Shown piece by piece: positions 1 to 5,565 of a DNA stretch of 6,010 nt. Within the stretch, counting starts at the first letter, position 1. The number at the start of each line of letters is the position of its first letter. The stretch is from contig PSRF01000243.1 in assembly GCA_003175865.1 (NCBI GenBank), positions 1 through 6,010 on the forward strand. The letters are read 5' to 3'. The notes under the pieces were generated by a model, which was not told where the DNA came from, did no database searches, and worked only from the letters and a program-made list of their open reading frames with translations. The DNA comes from Blastocatellia bacterium (lineage in GTDB: Bacteria; Acidobacteriota; Blastocatellia; Pyrinomonadales; Pyrinomonadaceae). The position numbers and the translations under genes are program-made.

Positions 1-604
1 TTGGCTGGATGCTTGGTTGGGTCGGACGATTCTCAGGCGTCCTGCGTTCAGAATGGCGCTAGTTGCGGCACTCGTCATCATCGTGCTTGGTGGTATTGCC
101 TGGCTCGTCAGAAAGTCGCGTCTTGAAAATGAACGTTTCGAAGCGGAGAAGAAATCCATACAGCAGCCGTCACCGTCAAACCAGCAATCAATTGCGCAGG
201 CGCCGCCGGTACAACCATCGCCTCAACCAACCCAAAGTCCCACACCTCAAAGAACAGGAGCACAGCTTGTTGTCGCCACTTTGTTACCTGGAGGTTCCCG
301 TGGTGGTTCGTCCGGAAACACTGTTTCACTACTCCCTGATACAACCGGAGTCAAACTCACTCTAGTTACAGACGATACAAGCTATGCGAATTATGTTGTC
401 GAAATTCAAGGAATGAGGGGAGGGAAACCGCATACGATCTCACTACCCAAGCCCAAACAGAACCCTAGTCATCTCACTTTCGAATTGCCCGCAACTTTAC
501 TTCCCGTAGATGACTACATGATCAAAGTTGATGGCGTCGCCGAAGGTGGTGCTCGTGAAACTGTTGATCAATATACGCTGAGCATTCGACGCAGTAATCA
601 GTAA
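1..604 (+). CDS. Single-pass membrane protein, C-terminal part (anti-sigma-factor-like family), cut by left edge
   Basis: Seen: the reading frame is open from base 2, with no stop before the TTG at 17, so the gene probably starts outside the window and that TTG is not the true start. About 200 residues are visible. Counting from the TTG codon, residues 13-33 form one hydrophobic membrane segment followed by R/K-rich residues. Residues 48-82 are a Pro/Gln/Ser-rich linker. Residues 84-193 look like an all-beta domain with 'LLPG', 'VKLTLVTDD' and 'LPATLLPVDDYMIKVDG' motifs. Known: in Acidobacteriota, proteins ending this way usually start with a zf-HC2-like anti-sigma zinc finger and are encoded beside an ECF sigma factor. 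Inferred: it is an envelope-stress or regulatory membrane protein, but the diagnostic N-terminus lies outside the window, so the role is unproven. It converges with the thymidine kinase gene, leaving 6 bp between the stops. Confidence 0.72.
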   Translation, partial: WLDAWLGRTILRRPAFRMALVAALVIIVLGGIAWLVRKSRLENERFEAEKKSIQQPSPSNQQSIAQAPPVQPSPQPTQSPTPQRTGAQLVVATLLPGGSRGGSSGNTVSLLPDTTGVKLTLVTDDTSYANYVVEIQGMRGGKPHTISLPKPKQNPSHLTFELPATLLPVDDYMIKVDGVAEGGARETVDQYTLSIRRSNQ

Positions 605-615
605 CGATAGTTACT
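600..615. repeat. 6-bp inverted repeat spanning both convergent stop codons
   Basis: AGTAAC (600-605) and GTTACT (610-615) are perfect reverse complements around a GATA loop. The TAA of the plus-strand membrane protein (602-604) and the TAA of the minus-strand thymidine kinase (613-611) both lie inside it. There is no T-run on either side, so it is a weak candidate at best for a shared transcription end. Confidence 0.35.
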
Positions 616-1231
616 CGTCATGGACTGTTGGGGCGTCGGCGTGTGGAACGAAGCAACGACGACAACGTGCCTCGTACTTATCAGCAGCTCCGACCGCGAC
701 GCGTTCTTCTGATTCGAAGGTTCGTTGTGAGTAATTAGCAGGGTGACCACACTTCATGCAGATTGCGTGTGTCTTCGTGATGTACTCTGCGATCGCAAGT
801 AGTTGAGGCATTGGTTCAAATGGTTTGCCGGTGTAGTCTTGATCGAGGCCGGCAATGATCACGCGCACGCCACGACGTGCGAGTTGGTTGGCCACATTAA
901 CCAACTCCTCGTCAAAAAACTGTCCTTCATCAATACCTACCACTTCCGTGTCCGGTTCGACGTTTTCAAGTATGTCTTTCGCTGACCGTATGTTTGACGA
1001 TTCGTGTCGCATTTCCGAATGAGACACGATCTGATTGTCGGAGAATCGTGAATCAATTTCCGGTTTAAAAACCTGAACCTTCTGTCGCGCGATCCTGGCT
1101 CTACGCAGACGTCTAATCAGTTCCTCTGATTTACCGGAAAACATTGAACCGGCAATGACCTCGATCCAGCCACGGCTGTTAACGAGTGGAGGCGGTTCGT
1201 CATGATTAACCTGGGCTACTAATTCATCCAT
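611..1231 (-). CDS. tdk: Thymidine kinase (type II, TK1-like)
   Basis: It transfers phosphate from ATP to thymidine, giving dTMP in the cytoplasmic salvage pathway (EC 2.7.1.21). Seen in 206 residues: a P-loop GSMFSGKS at 28-35, the DEGQFF motif at 101-106 with Glu102 as expected catalytic base, the [11 protein letters not shown] segment at 128-138, and four zinc-binding cysteines at C158, C161, C190 and C193. The lasso-region pattern [14 protein letters not shown] at 180-193 that holds the thymine base in this family is present. Length is normal for the family, with about 20 unconserved residues before the first strand. The ATG start is the only sensible in-frame start ahead of the P-loop; no good Shine-Dalgarno sequence precedes it. 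It is the second gene of a two-gene unit, 18 bp after the DUF84 gene, so translation may depend on that neighbour. No key residue is missing. Confidence 0.96.
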   Translation of the reverse strand: MDELVAQVNHDEPPPLVNSRGWIEVIAGSMFSGKSEELIRRLRRARIARQKVQVFKPEIDSRFSDNQIVSHSEMRHESSNIRSAKDILENVEPDTEVVGIDEGQFFDEELVNVANQLARRGVRVIIAGLDQDYTGKPFEPMPQLLAIAEYITKTHAICMKCGHPANYSQRTFESEERVAVGAADKYEARCRRCFVPHADAPTVHDE

Positions 1232-1249
1232 CTTTGTTGAAACATGTTC

Positions 1250-1831
1250 CTATTCTTGAGAATACAACCTGGTATTATAAAACGGAGCAAAAGCGGCAAT
1301 CAGCGCGAGCTCAAAACTGTCAGCACGCGTGACCAGATCACGTGACAACACTCCCCAAGCCCCCTGTTTGCTGCGTACATCCCTTGCGCCTGCTACCTCG
1401 TCGATCACCAGACCGAGCTCGCGTCTGCCTTCCACTACGCTCTTAACAATTGATGGAGGAACGCTTATCGAAGGAGCTGCGCCAAATGCACCACTTTCAC
1501 CATCAGTTGCGTACGCCCATCCTCGTAAGAAAGTGTGCCACTCACCTTCAATGGAAATCGAATGAAACCCACCTTCAAGACCAACGTAGACATCGGCATC
1601 CATCCGTTTGCTTCGTAGAGAATCGCGAACTGCGAGGGCACGTTCACGAGCACCTTCCATCAATTGCCAGTCAGTTAAGGGCATCGCAGGCGCAGTTATC
1701 GAAACAGGTCGGGCAACGACTTGCGCATTTGCCCACGACGGATCAATCTTCGCGACTCGTGCGACACTTGCGCGAACGGCCATGATCTTTGCAGCGCGAT
1801 CGGATCCTAGAGCGATTCTTTTGGTTGGCAC
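1250..1831 (-). CDS. yjjX: DUF84/YjjX-family inosine/xanthosine triphosphatase
   Basis: Members of this family hydrolyse the non-canonical nucleotides ITP and XTP to their diphosphates, keeping damaged purines out of RNA and DNA (EC 3.6.1.73). Seen in 193 residues: the first strand RIALGS (5-10), the helix segment GARERA (60-65), the family core VGLEGG (83-88), and a characteristic end, QGAWGVLSRDLVTRA then LALIAAFAPF (156-184). Length is typical. The start is GTG: an in-frame stop lies at 1838-1840, only two codons upstream, and a later start would delete the conserved first strand. No Shine-Dalgarno is evident. Odd: where most family members have TNPxK and an acidic pair before the GAxNRA helix, this protein has SDRAAK and Trp-Gln, and Glu replaces Asn in GARNR, so its substrate or activity may differ. 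First gene of a unit with tdk. Confidence 0.88.
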   Translation of the reverse strand: MPTKRIALGSDRAAKIMAVRASVARVAKIDPSWANAQVVARPVSITAPAMPLTDWQLMEGARERALAVRDSLRSKRMDADVYVGLEGGFHSISIEGEWHTFLRGWAYATDGESGAFGAAPSISVPPSIVKSVVEGRRELGLVIDEVAGARDVRSKQGAWGVLSRDLVTRADSFELALIAAFAPFYNTRLYSQE

Positions 1832-1879
1832 TGGGGCTCAGTAAGCGGGTCGAGCAAACGGTGAAATAACTTGAAGCGC

Positions 1880-1893
1880 GTCAGAGGCTATAA
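1880..1893. repeat. Direct repeat copy 1: GTCAGAGGC-TATAA
   Basis: GTCAGAGGC (1880-1888) is followed directly by TATAA (1889-1893). The same 9-mer recurs 68 bp downstream at 1948-1956, again followed by TATAA after one extra G. This copy overlaps the -10 box of the candidate minus-strand promoter, so it could be a regulator site or a duplicated promoter piece. Confidence 0.5.
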
Positions 1894-1914
1894 CATCGTC
1901 GTAGGATTCGTCAA
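1887..1914 (-). promoter_or_regulatory. Candidate sigma-70-type promoter for yjjX-tdk
   Basis: On the minus strand TTGACG (1914-1909) and TATAGC (1892-1887) are separated by 16 bp. They match 5 of 6 and 4 of 6 bases of the TTGACA and TATAAT consensus. Transcription would start near 1880 and give a leader of about 50 nt before the GTG at 1831. This is pattern matching only, and consensus matches of this quality occur by chance. Confidence 0.4.
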
Positions 1915-1929
1915 AAGCACTGCTAATTG

Positions 1930-2012
1930 CCGTTGTCCGTTGTCGGTGTCAGAGGCGTATAAGTCGGATCGGTCAAATAGGTCCTATTAGGAGAACGGAC
2001 AACTGACAACTG
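1930..2012. repeat. Imperfect long inverted repeat made of 7-bp units, with nested palindrome
   Basis: The left arm 1930-1947 is complementary to the right arm 1995-2012 at 15 of 18 positions. In a shifted register, GTTGTCCGTT (1932-1941) and AACGGACAAC (1994-2003) pair perfectly over 10 bp. Both arms are tandem heptamers: GTTGTCC-GTTGTCG on the left, and GACAACT twice plus GAC (1998-2014) on the right. The loop holds a perfect 13-bp palindrome, AATAGG-T-CCTATT (1976-1988). Heptameric tandem repeats of TTGTC type are known as dispersed repeats in other bacteria such as cyanobacteria. Here it could be a dispersed repeat element, an RNA hairpin in the leader of the LeuA-like gene, or an operator. 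Confidence 0.6.
1948..1962. repeat. Direct repeat copy 2: GTCAGAGGC-G-TATAA
   Basis: Second copy of the 9-mer (1948-1956), one extra G, then TATAA (1958-1962). It begins directly after the left arm of the inverted repeat. TTGTCC at 1933-1938 lies 19 bp upstream of TATAAG on the plus strand, too far and too weak to call a promoter with confidence. Confidence 0.5.
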
Positions 2013-2061
2013 ACTACATCGAGGTTTGCTTTCTCACTTTCCGTAATCCACAATCGTCGTA

Positions 2062-2067
2062 CGAGGT
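2062..2067 (+). promoter_or_regulatory. Shine-Dalgarno-like site for the LeuA-like gene
   Basis: CGAGGT, close to the AGGAGGT consensus, lies 9 bp upstream of the GTG at 2077. An in-frame stop at 2044-2046 leaves GTG 2077 as the first standard start in the open frame, so site and start support each other. Confidence 0.5.
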
Positions 2068-2076
2068 ATTCGCACG

Positions 2077-3291
2077 GTGACAATCGAAGAATTAGTTTAC
2101 GACTGGAACACAATCGAGCCTTCCTTAAGGGCACCGAATCGTCACATCGGCCTTGATGATGAAACTCTGCGCGATGGTCTTCAGTCTCCTTCTGTTTGTG
2201 AACCTGCGATCGGTCAGAAGATCGAATTACTTCATTTGATGGACGCGCTCGGCATCGACACCGCCGACATTGGATTGCCAGGAGCTGGTGGAACCCACGC
2301 CGCGGGGGTGGAACAGCTTGCTCGTGAGATAGCAGAGCAGAAGCTTAAGATCAGACCGAACTGCGCGGCTCGCACTCATCGCAATGACATTGTTCCGATC
2401 GCTGAAATCTCACAACGTGCCGGAATTCCGATCGAGGCCTGCACATTTATCGGCTCTTCGTCAGTTCGTTTCTTTGCGGAGGACTGGACACTAGATCGGC
2501 TGTTACAGATGACAGAAGAGGCGGTGACATTTGCGGTGGACCGGGGCCTTCCCGTCATGTATGTGACTGAAGACACAAGTCGCGCACATCCTGACACGAT
2601 TCGAGCTCTTTACACGACCGCGATTCGATGTGGCGCTAAAGCAGTATGCGTGTGCGACACCGTTGGCCATTCAACTCCGGATGGTGCGCGTGCAGTTGTT
2701 CGGTTCGTAAAGAACATCATTGAGGAGCAGGGTGGCGGTATCAGACTCGATTGGCACGGTCATCAGGATCGAGGTCTGGGTGTTATCAATTCCCTTGCGG
2801 CAATTCAAGGAGGCGCAGATCAGGTTCATGGTTCTGCGCTTGGAATTGGGGAACGGGTCGGTAACACGCCGCTGGATCAGTTACTCGTAAATCTGAAGTT
2901 ACTTGGTTGGATCAGAAATGACTTGTCCAGATTGCGTGAGTATTGTGAAGTAGCTGCCCGAGCGTGTAACTGGAACGTTCCGTTGAACTATCCAGTGTTC
3001 GGACGCGATGCGTTTCGCACAGCGACTGGTGTTCACGCCGCCGCTGTAATCAAGAGTTACAAAAAAGGCGATCCAAGGCTCGCCGACATTGTTTACTCGG
3101 GCGTGCCGGCCGGAGAGTTCGGTCTCGAACAGGTGATCGAAATCGGACCAATGAGTGGTAAATCAAACGTTATTTACTGGCTTGAGAAGCGGGGGCTCGA
3201 AGCAAACGAGGAACGTGTGAATCGCATTTATGACCGTGCGAAGGCGTCGTCAGCGGTGCTCGAAGAAAGTCAAATACGTGAGTTGATCTGA
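2077..3291 (+). CDS. 2-isopropylmalate/homocitrate synthase-family protein (DRE-TIM), no regulatory domain
   Basis: Enzymes of this family condense acetyl-CoA with a 2-oxoacid in a TIM barrel bearing a divalent metal. Seen in 404 residues: DETLRDGLQ at 28-36, with Arg32 the expected catalytic residue and Asp33 a metal ligand; VTEDTSRAHPDT at 163-174, with Glu165 matching the conserved strand-end Glu; HGH at 227-229, the two metal-binding histidines; GIGERVGNT at 256-264 with Asn263; and TGVH at 317-320, matching the SGxH motif of the post-barrel subdomain seen in IPMS and homocitrate synthase rather than HMG-CoA lyase. The chain ends near the second subdomain, so the LeuA feedback domain is absent, as in NifV/AksA-like enzymes. 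Odd: 'DGLQ' is the HMG-CoA-lyase form, whereas synthases usually have 'DGEQ'-like residues. The oxoacid substrate cannot be read from sequence. GTG start with CGAGGT upstream; likely cotranscribed with the M20 gene 23 bp downstream. Confidence 0.85.
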   Translation: MTIEELVYDWNTIEPSLRAPNRHIGLDDETLRDGLQSPSVCEPAIGQKIELLHLMDALGIDTADIGLPGAGGTHAAGVEQLAREIAEQKLKIRPNCAARTHRNDIVPIAEISQRAGIPIEACTFIGSSSVRFFAEDWTLDRLLQMTEEAVTFAVDRGLPVMYVTEDTSRAHPDTIRALYTTAIRCGAKAVCVCDTVGHSTPDGARAVVRFVKNIIEEQGGGIRLDWHGHQDRGLGVINSLAAIQGGADQVHGSALGIGERVGNTPLDQLLVNLKLLGWIRNDLSRLREYCEVAARACNWNVPLNYPVFGRDAFRTATGVHAAAVIKSYKKGDPRLADIVYSGVPAGEFGLEQVIEIGPMSGKSNVIYWLEKRGLEANEERVNRIYDRAKASSAVLEESQIRELI

Positions 3292-3314
3292 AACAAGCAA
3301 AACTGCCTCCCGTC

Positions 3315-4541
3315 ATGTCCTCATCTCTAAAAACATCACCCGGTCAAAACATTCGCGAGTTGCTGCAAAGCGGAGAGGTCATTGCAGCACTCGATTGGTT
3401 CACGCGTGAAGCCGATGCGATCACAAGGGAGCACATTGAGATTTGCTCGATTCCTGCCAGCCCGTTTCAAGAAACCGCACGTGCAGAATACTTGAGAGAT
3501 AAGTTCCTTGAACTTGATTTGACTGAGGTTGAAATCGATGCTGAAGGAAACACCATCGGTCTTCTCAAAGGTAATTCACTAAAACCATTGATTGTTGTTA
3601 GTGCTCATCTCGATACAGTTTTTCCTCCTGGTACTGACTTTACTGTTCGGCGAGACGGCGACATATTGCTGGCCCCCGGAATCTCGGATGATGGGTGCGG
3701 TCTTGCTGCTGTTGTAGCCATTGCGCGTGCGTTTCGAAAAAACAACATCAACACTGCTGGATCAGTCTTATTTGTTTGCACTGTTGGTGAAGAGGGTGAA
3801 GGAAATCTGCGCGGCGTTCGTCATCTGTTTACTAAAAGTCGTTGGGCAAAACGAGTGGATGCCTTTCTGAGTTTTGATGGGCCAGGAATTGATCGTATTA
3901 CGAATCGCGCGCTCGGTTCACGACGTTATCGCGTCGAGTTACACGGCACAGGTGGACATTCCTGGGGTGATTTCGGCATACCAAATCCCGTTCATGCTCT
4001 CGGCAGAGCCATAGCTCGTTTGGCGGCGTACCCTGCACCGCTTGAGCCGCGTACAACATTCAATGTTGGTCGCATCGCAGGTGGCACGAGCGTTAACGCG
4101 ATCCCAACCAGTGCCTCGATGGAAGTTGACCTTCGGTCCGCTGACGACGCAGAGTTGCGACGTATCGATGCTTATTTCCGTCGAACGTTGGGACAGTCTG
4201 TTGATGAAGAAAATGGTGAACGACGAACAGGTGATGCAACTCTCGATGTTCAACTGAAGCTCATCGGTGAACGGCCTAGTGGTGAGACTTCGCCGGAGTC
4301 GATGATAGTGGAACTCGCTCAGGAGGCAACCTCCCTCTTGGGACGTGAGGCCCGCTTGGACCAGTCGTCGACAGATTCAAACTTGCCGATCTCAATCGGA
4401 ATACCAGCGATCACTTTGGGTGCTGGAGGTACATCAGGATCGTCGCACACTTTGGATGAGTGGTATGACCCTCGCGATCGCGACATGAGCCTCAAGCGAG
4501 GATTCTTGCTGATCCTCGGAATGGTCGGTACGCCGAAATAA
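3315..4541 (+). CDS. M20-family zinc metallopeptidase/amidohydrolase
   Basis: M20 enzymes use two zinc ions to cleave peptide or amide bonds next to a free carboxylate (PepT, CPG2, DapE and ArgE are relatives). Seen in 408 residues: AHLDTVF with metal ligand His98 and catalytic-site Asp100; GISDDG with bridging Asp125; VGEEGEG with general base Glu159 and ligand Glu160; SFDGPG with ligand Asp188; and SSHTLDEWYD with ligand His378. The lid/dimerisation domain spans about 200-310 and includes GTGGHSWGD with His215, which in relatives completes the neighbour's active site. All metal ligands are present, so the enzyme should be active. There is no signal peptide, so it is probably cytoplasmic. 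SSHTLDEWYD and the two-Glu motif look more like PepT/CPG2-type peptidases than DapE, but the substrate is not assignable. ATG start with no clear Shine-Dalgarno, 23 bp after the LeuA-like gene; probably one operon. Confidence 0.9.
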   Translation: MSSSLKTSPGQNIRELLQSGEVIAALDWFTREADAITREHIEICSIPASPFQETARAEYLRDKFLELDLTEVEIDAEGNTIGLLKGNSLKPLIVVSAHLDTVFPPGTDFTVRRDGDILLAPGISDDGCGLAAVVAIARAFRKNNINTAGSVLFVCTVGEEGEGNLRGVRHLFTKSRWAKRVDAFLSFDGPGIDRITNRALGSRRYRVELHGTGGHSWGDFGIPNPVHALGRAIARLAAYPAPLEPRTTFNVGRIAGGTSVNAIPTSASMEVDLRSADDAELRRIDAYFRRTLGQSVDEENGERRTGDATLDVQLKLIGERPSGETSPESMIVELAQEATSLLGREARLDQSSTDSNLPISIGIPAITLGAGGTSGSSHTLDEWYDPRDRDMSLKRGFLLILGMVGTPK

Positions 4542-4571
4542 AAAAGGGAAAGAACCATGCGGCTCTTTCCC
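4536..4571 (-). terminator. Intrinsic terminator of the minus-strand DUF4388 gene
   Basis: Read on the minus strand, GGGAAAGAGCC (4571-4561), loop GCAT and GGTTCTTTCCC (4556-4546) form an 11-bp stem with one G-U wobble, followed directly by TTTTTATTT (4545-4537). On the plus strand the wobble becomes an A-C mismatch and no T-run follows, so the element acts mainly leftward. It lies 23 bp past the DUF4388 stop codon, and its U-tract overlaps the last codons of the converging M20 gene. Confidence 0.85.
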
Positions 4572-4594
4572 CTCGAATAAAGTTGGTTCATTTC

Positions 4595-5512
4595 CTAATT
4601 AATAGGAATCGAAATTGTCGCAGAGCCTGCTTTGCCAGCAGGGAACCTTTTCTGTCGTGCAATTCGCAGAGCGTTAGCGTCGCCGCCTGACGCCTGGGTC
4701 ACCCGTCCTGACTCGTCGTAAGTAACAGTCACTACCACTCGCTTAGCACCTGGTCTAGCACCTTCGGCTGGTGCAGGCACAGATCCGTCTGCTGCTCTCG
4801 CCTCGCGTGCCTTGGCTCTTTCTTTCTCTCGCTGGCGCTTTGCGGCGAGTGCTGCTGCGTCTTCGGTGTGTGCACTCTGCTCATTCGCGGCCGGTTGGGC
4901 TGAGGGTGCGTTTGCCTTCTGTTGGGCAGGGGCAGTATTGACGGCCTCGACTGGTTGCGTCGCTTTGTGTTGTCGGTACCAACCAGCAGGAACGCCTATC
5001 ACCGCGACACTCCCGAGGACGGCGACTGCAATCGCTCCAATGAATAATGGCTTGCGACGACGAGAGGATTCATTTGCGACGAATGAAAAGAAACCAGGGG
5101 CGAATGACTTGTGAGTCTCACTCAAAGTTTCGTGACTTTCGGGTGAGGCTTCCAGTTCATCTGGCTCAGGAACGTATCCTGGGGGAAATGCCAGGGCTGG
5201 TGCAATGCCTTCATCAAGTCGACGTAAGCCTTCTAAAACAACCTGGGTCCACGGTTGATTGATCGTTCGACTTATTGTTTCAGCATCAGCGCTAAATTCG
5301 AATTCGGCATTCGGCAATGTCAATGCGTAATAGACAGCATCTATTCCATGCAGTACACCGATCTTGGCGTCGACCAGTGAACCAGAGTGCAAAAAGAAAT
5401 AACCAGGTCCAGTTGGATAAAGGACCTTGAGTCTACCGCTCTTCCTTTGATTGCAGAAAAACTCAATTAGCTCTGAAAGTGAAAGATCGCTGAGGTGTCC
5501 GGTTAGTGCCAT
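4595..5512 (-). CDS. DUF4388 domain - transmembrane - TonB C-terminal-like protein
   Basis: Seen in 305 residues: an N-terminal DUF4388/PATAN-like domain (about 2-100) with the typical opening LTGHLSDLSLSELIEFF, then SGRLKV, then GYFFLHSGSLVDAKIG; an acidic linker (about 112-135); RRRK at 151-154 before a membrane helix at 155-178; an Ala/Gln/Pro-rich stretch; a charged helical segment rich in Lys/Arg/Glu (222-240); and VVVTVTYDESGRVTQA at 259-274 followed by RQKRFPAGKAGSATISIPI at 286-304. Known: DUF4388 occurs in signalling and gliding-type proteins, and the tail resembles a shortened TonB C-terminal fold lacking its first 'YP..A' segment. Inferred: positive charges before the helix put the DUF4388 domain in the cytoplasm and the tail in the periplasm, so it may pass information across the membrane. 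The ATG start is backed by AGAAGGGA 9 bp upstream. It lies downstream of the TonB-domain gene and ends at a strong terminator. Confidence 0.85.
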   Translation of the reverse strand: MALTGHLSDLSLSELIEFFCNQRKSGRLKVLYPTGPGYFFLHSGSLVDAKIGVLHGIDAVYYALTLPNAEFEFSADAETISRTINQPWTQVVLEGLRRLDEGIAPALAFPPGYVPEPDELEASPESHETLSETHKSFAPGFFSFVANESSRRRKPLFIGAIAVAVLGSVAVIGVPAGWYRQHKATQPVEAVNTAPAQQKANAPSAQPAANEQSAHTEDAAALAAKRQREKERAKAREARAADGSVPAPAEGARPGAKRVVVTVTYDESGRVTQASGGDANALRIARQKRFPAGKAGSATISIPIN

Positions 5513-5521
5513 GAGAACTTG

Positions 5522-5537
5522 TCCCTTCTAGGAGAAG
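5522..5537 (-). promoter_or_regulatory. Shine-Dalgarno site of the DUF4388 gene, overlapped by a small hairpin
   Basis: On the minus strand AGAAGGGA (5529-5522) lies 9 bp before the ATG at 5512 and fixes that start. Its AGAAG is also the 3' arm of CTTCT-CCT-AGAAG (5537-5525), a 5-bp stem with a 3-nt loop that could partly mask the site. The stem is weak, so the hairpin may be chance. Confidence 0.5.
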
Positions 5538-5565
5538 CTTTATTTGGTTGGGAAAGAAGATGGGA

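Larger units (their letters stand above)
1832..2076. other. Divergent intergenic region (245 bp)
   Basis: This stretch separates the minus-strand yjjX-tdk unit from the plus-strand LeuA-like/M20 unit, so promoters for both should lie here. It holds a reasonable minus-strand promoter candidate near 1887-1914, two copies of GTCAGAGGC followed by TATAA, and a long imperfect inverted repeat with a palindrome in its loop. For the plus strand I find only weak pairs, such as TTGCTT (2026-2031) with CACAAT (2049-2054) at 17-bp spacing. I see no small coding gene. Confidence 0.7.

Noticed and set aside
1219..1245. Eight-codon reading frame MFQQRWMN on the minus strand, starting before the tdk ATG and ending inside it
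   Set aside because: It could be imagined as a leader peptide, but it is too short to support, is in another frame, and shows no convincing ribosome site.
1450..1785. 111-residue open frame on the plus strand, antisense to yjjX
   Set aside because: It lies wholly inside the well-supported DUF84 gene on the other strand, has a His/Gln/Arg-rich composition of no recognisable fold, and has no Shine-Dalgarno site or neighbouring partner.
1820..1840. TGGCAC followed by GGGGC, resembling a sigma-54 promoter
   Set aside because: The spacing between the GG and GC elements is too short for sigma-54, and the site lies over the start of the yjjX gene.
2026..2054. TTGCTT and CACAAT at 17-bp spacing as the promoter of the LeuA-like gene
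   Set aside because: Only 3 of 6 and 4 of 6 consensus matches; no better than chance in this region.
2077..3291. HMG-CoA lyase, suggested by the DGLQ motif
   Set aside because: The length, the TGVH post-barrel motif and the GIGERVGNT segment fit the synthase branch rather than the roughly 300-residue lyase.
3939..4253. 104-residue open frame on the minus strand inside the M20 gene
   Set aside because: The M20 frame is intact here, with conserved motifs GTGGHSWGD and VNAIP. The antisense translation is Cys/Ser/Thr-rich with no domain character.
3315..4541. M20 protein as LysK/DapE of amino acid biosynthesis
   Set aside because: The neighbouring LeuA-like gene makes it tempting, but the sequence motifs look closer to PepT/CPG2-type peptidases and no LysW-like gene is in the window.
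4812..5114. Ala/Cys-rich 100-residue open frame on the plus strand within the DUF4388 gene
   Set aside because: It is the mirror of the Ala/Gln-rich linker and membrane helix of the real gene. Its hydrophobicity comes from that composition.
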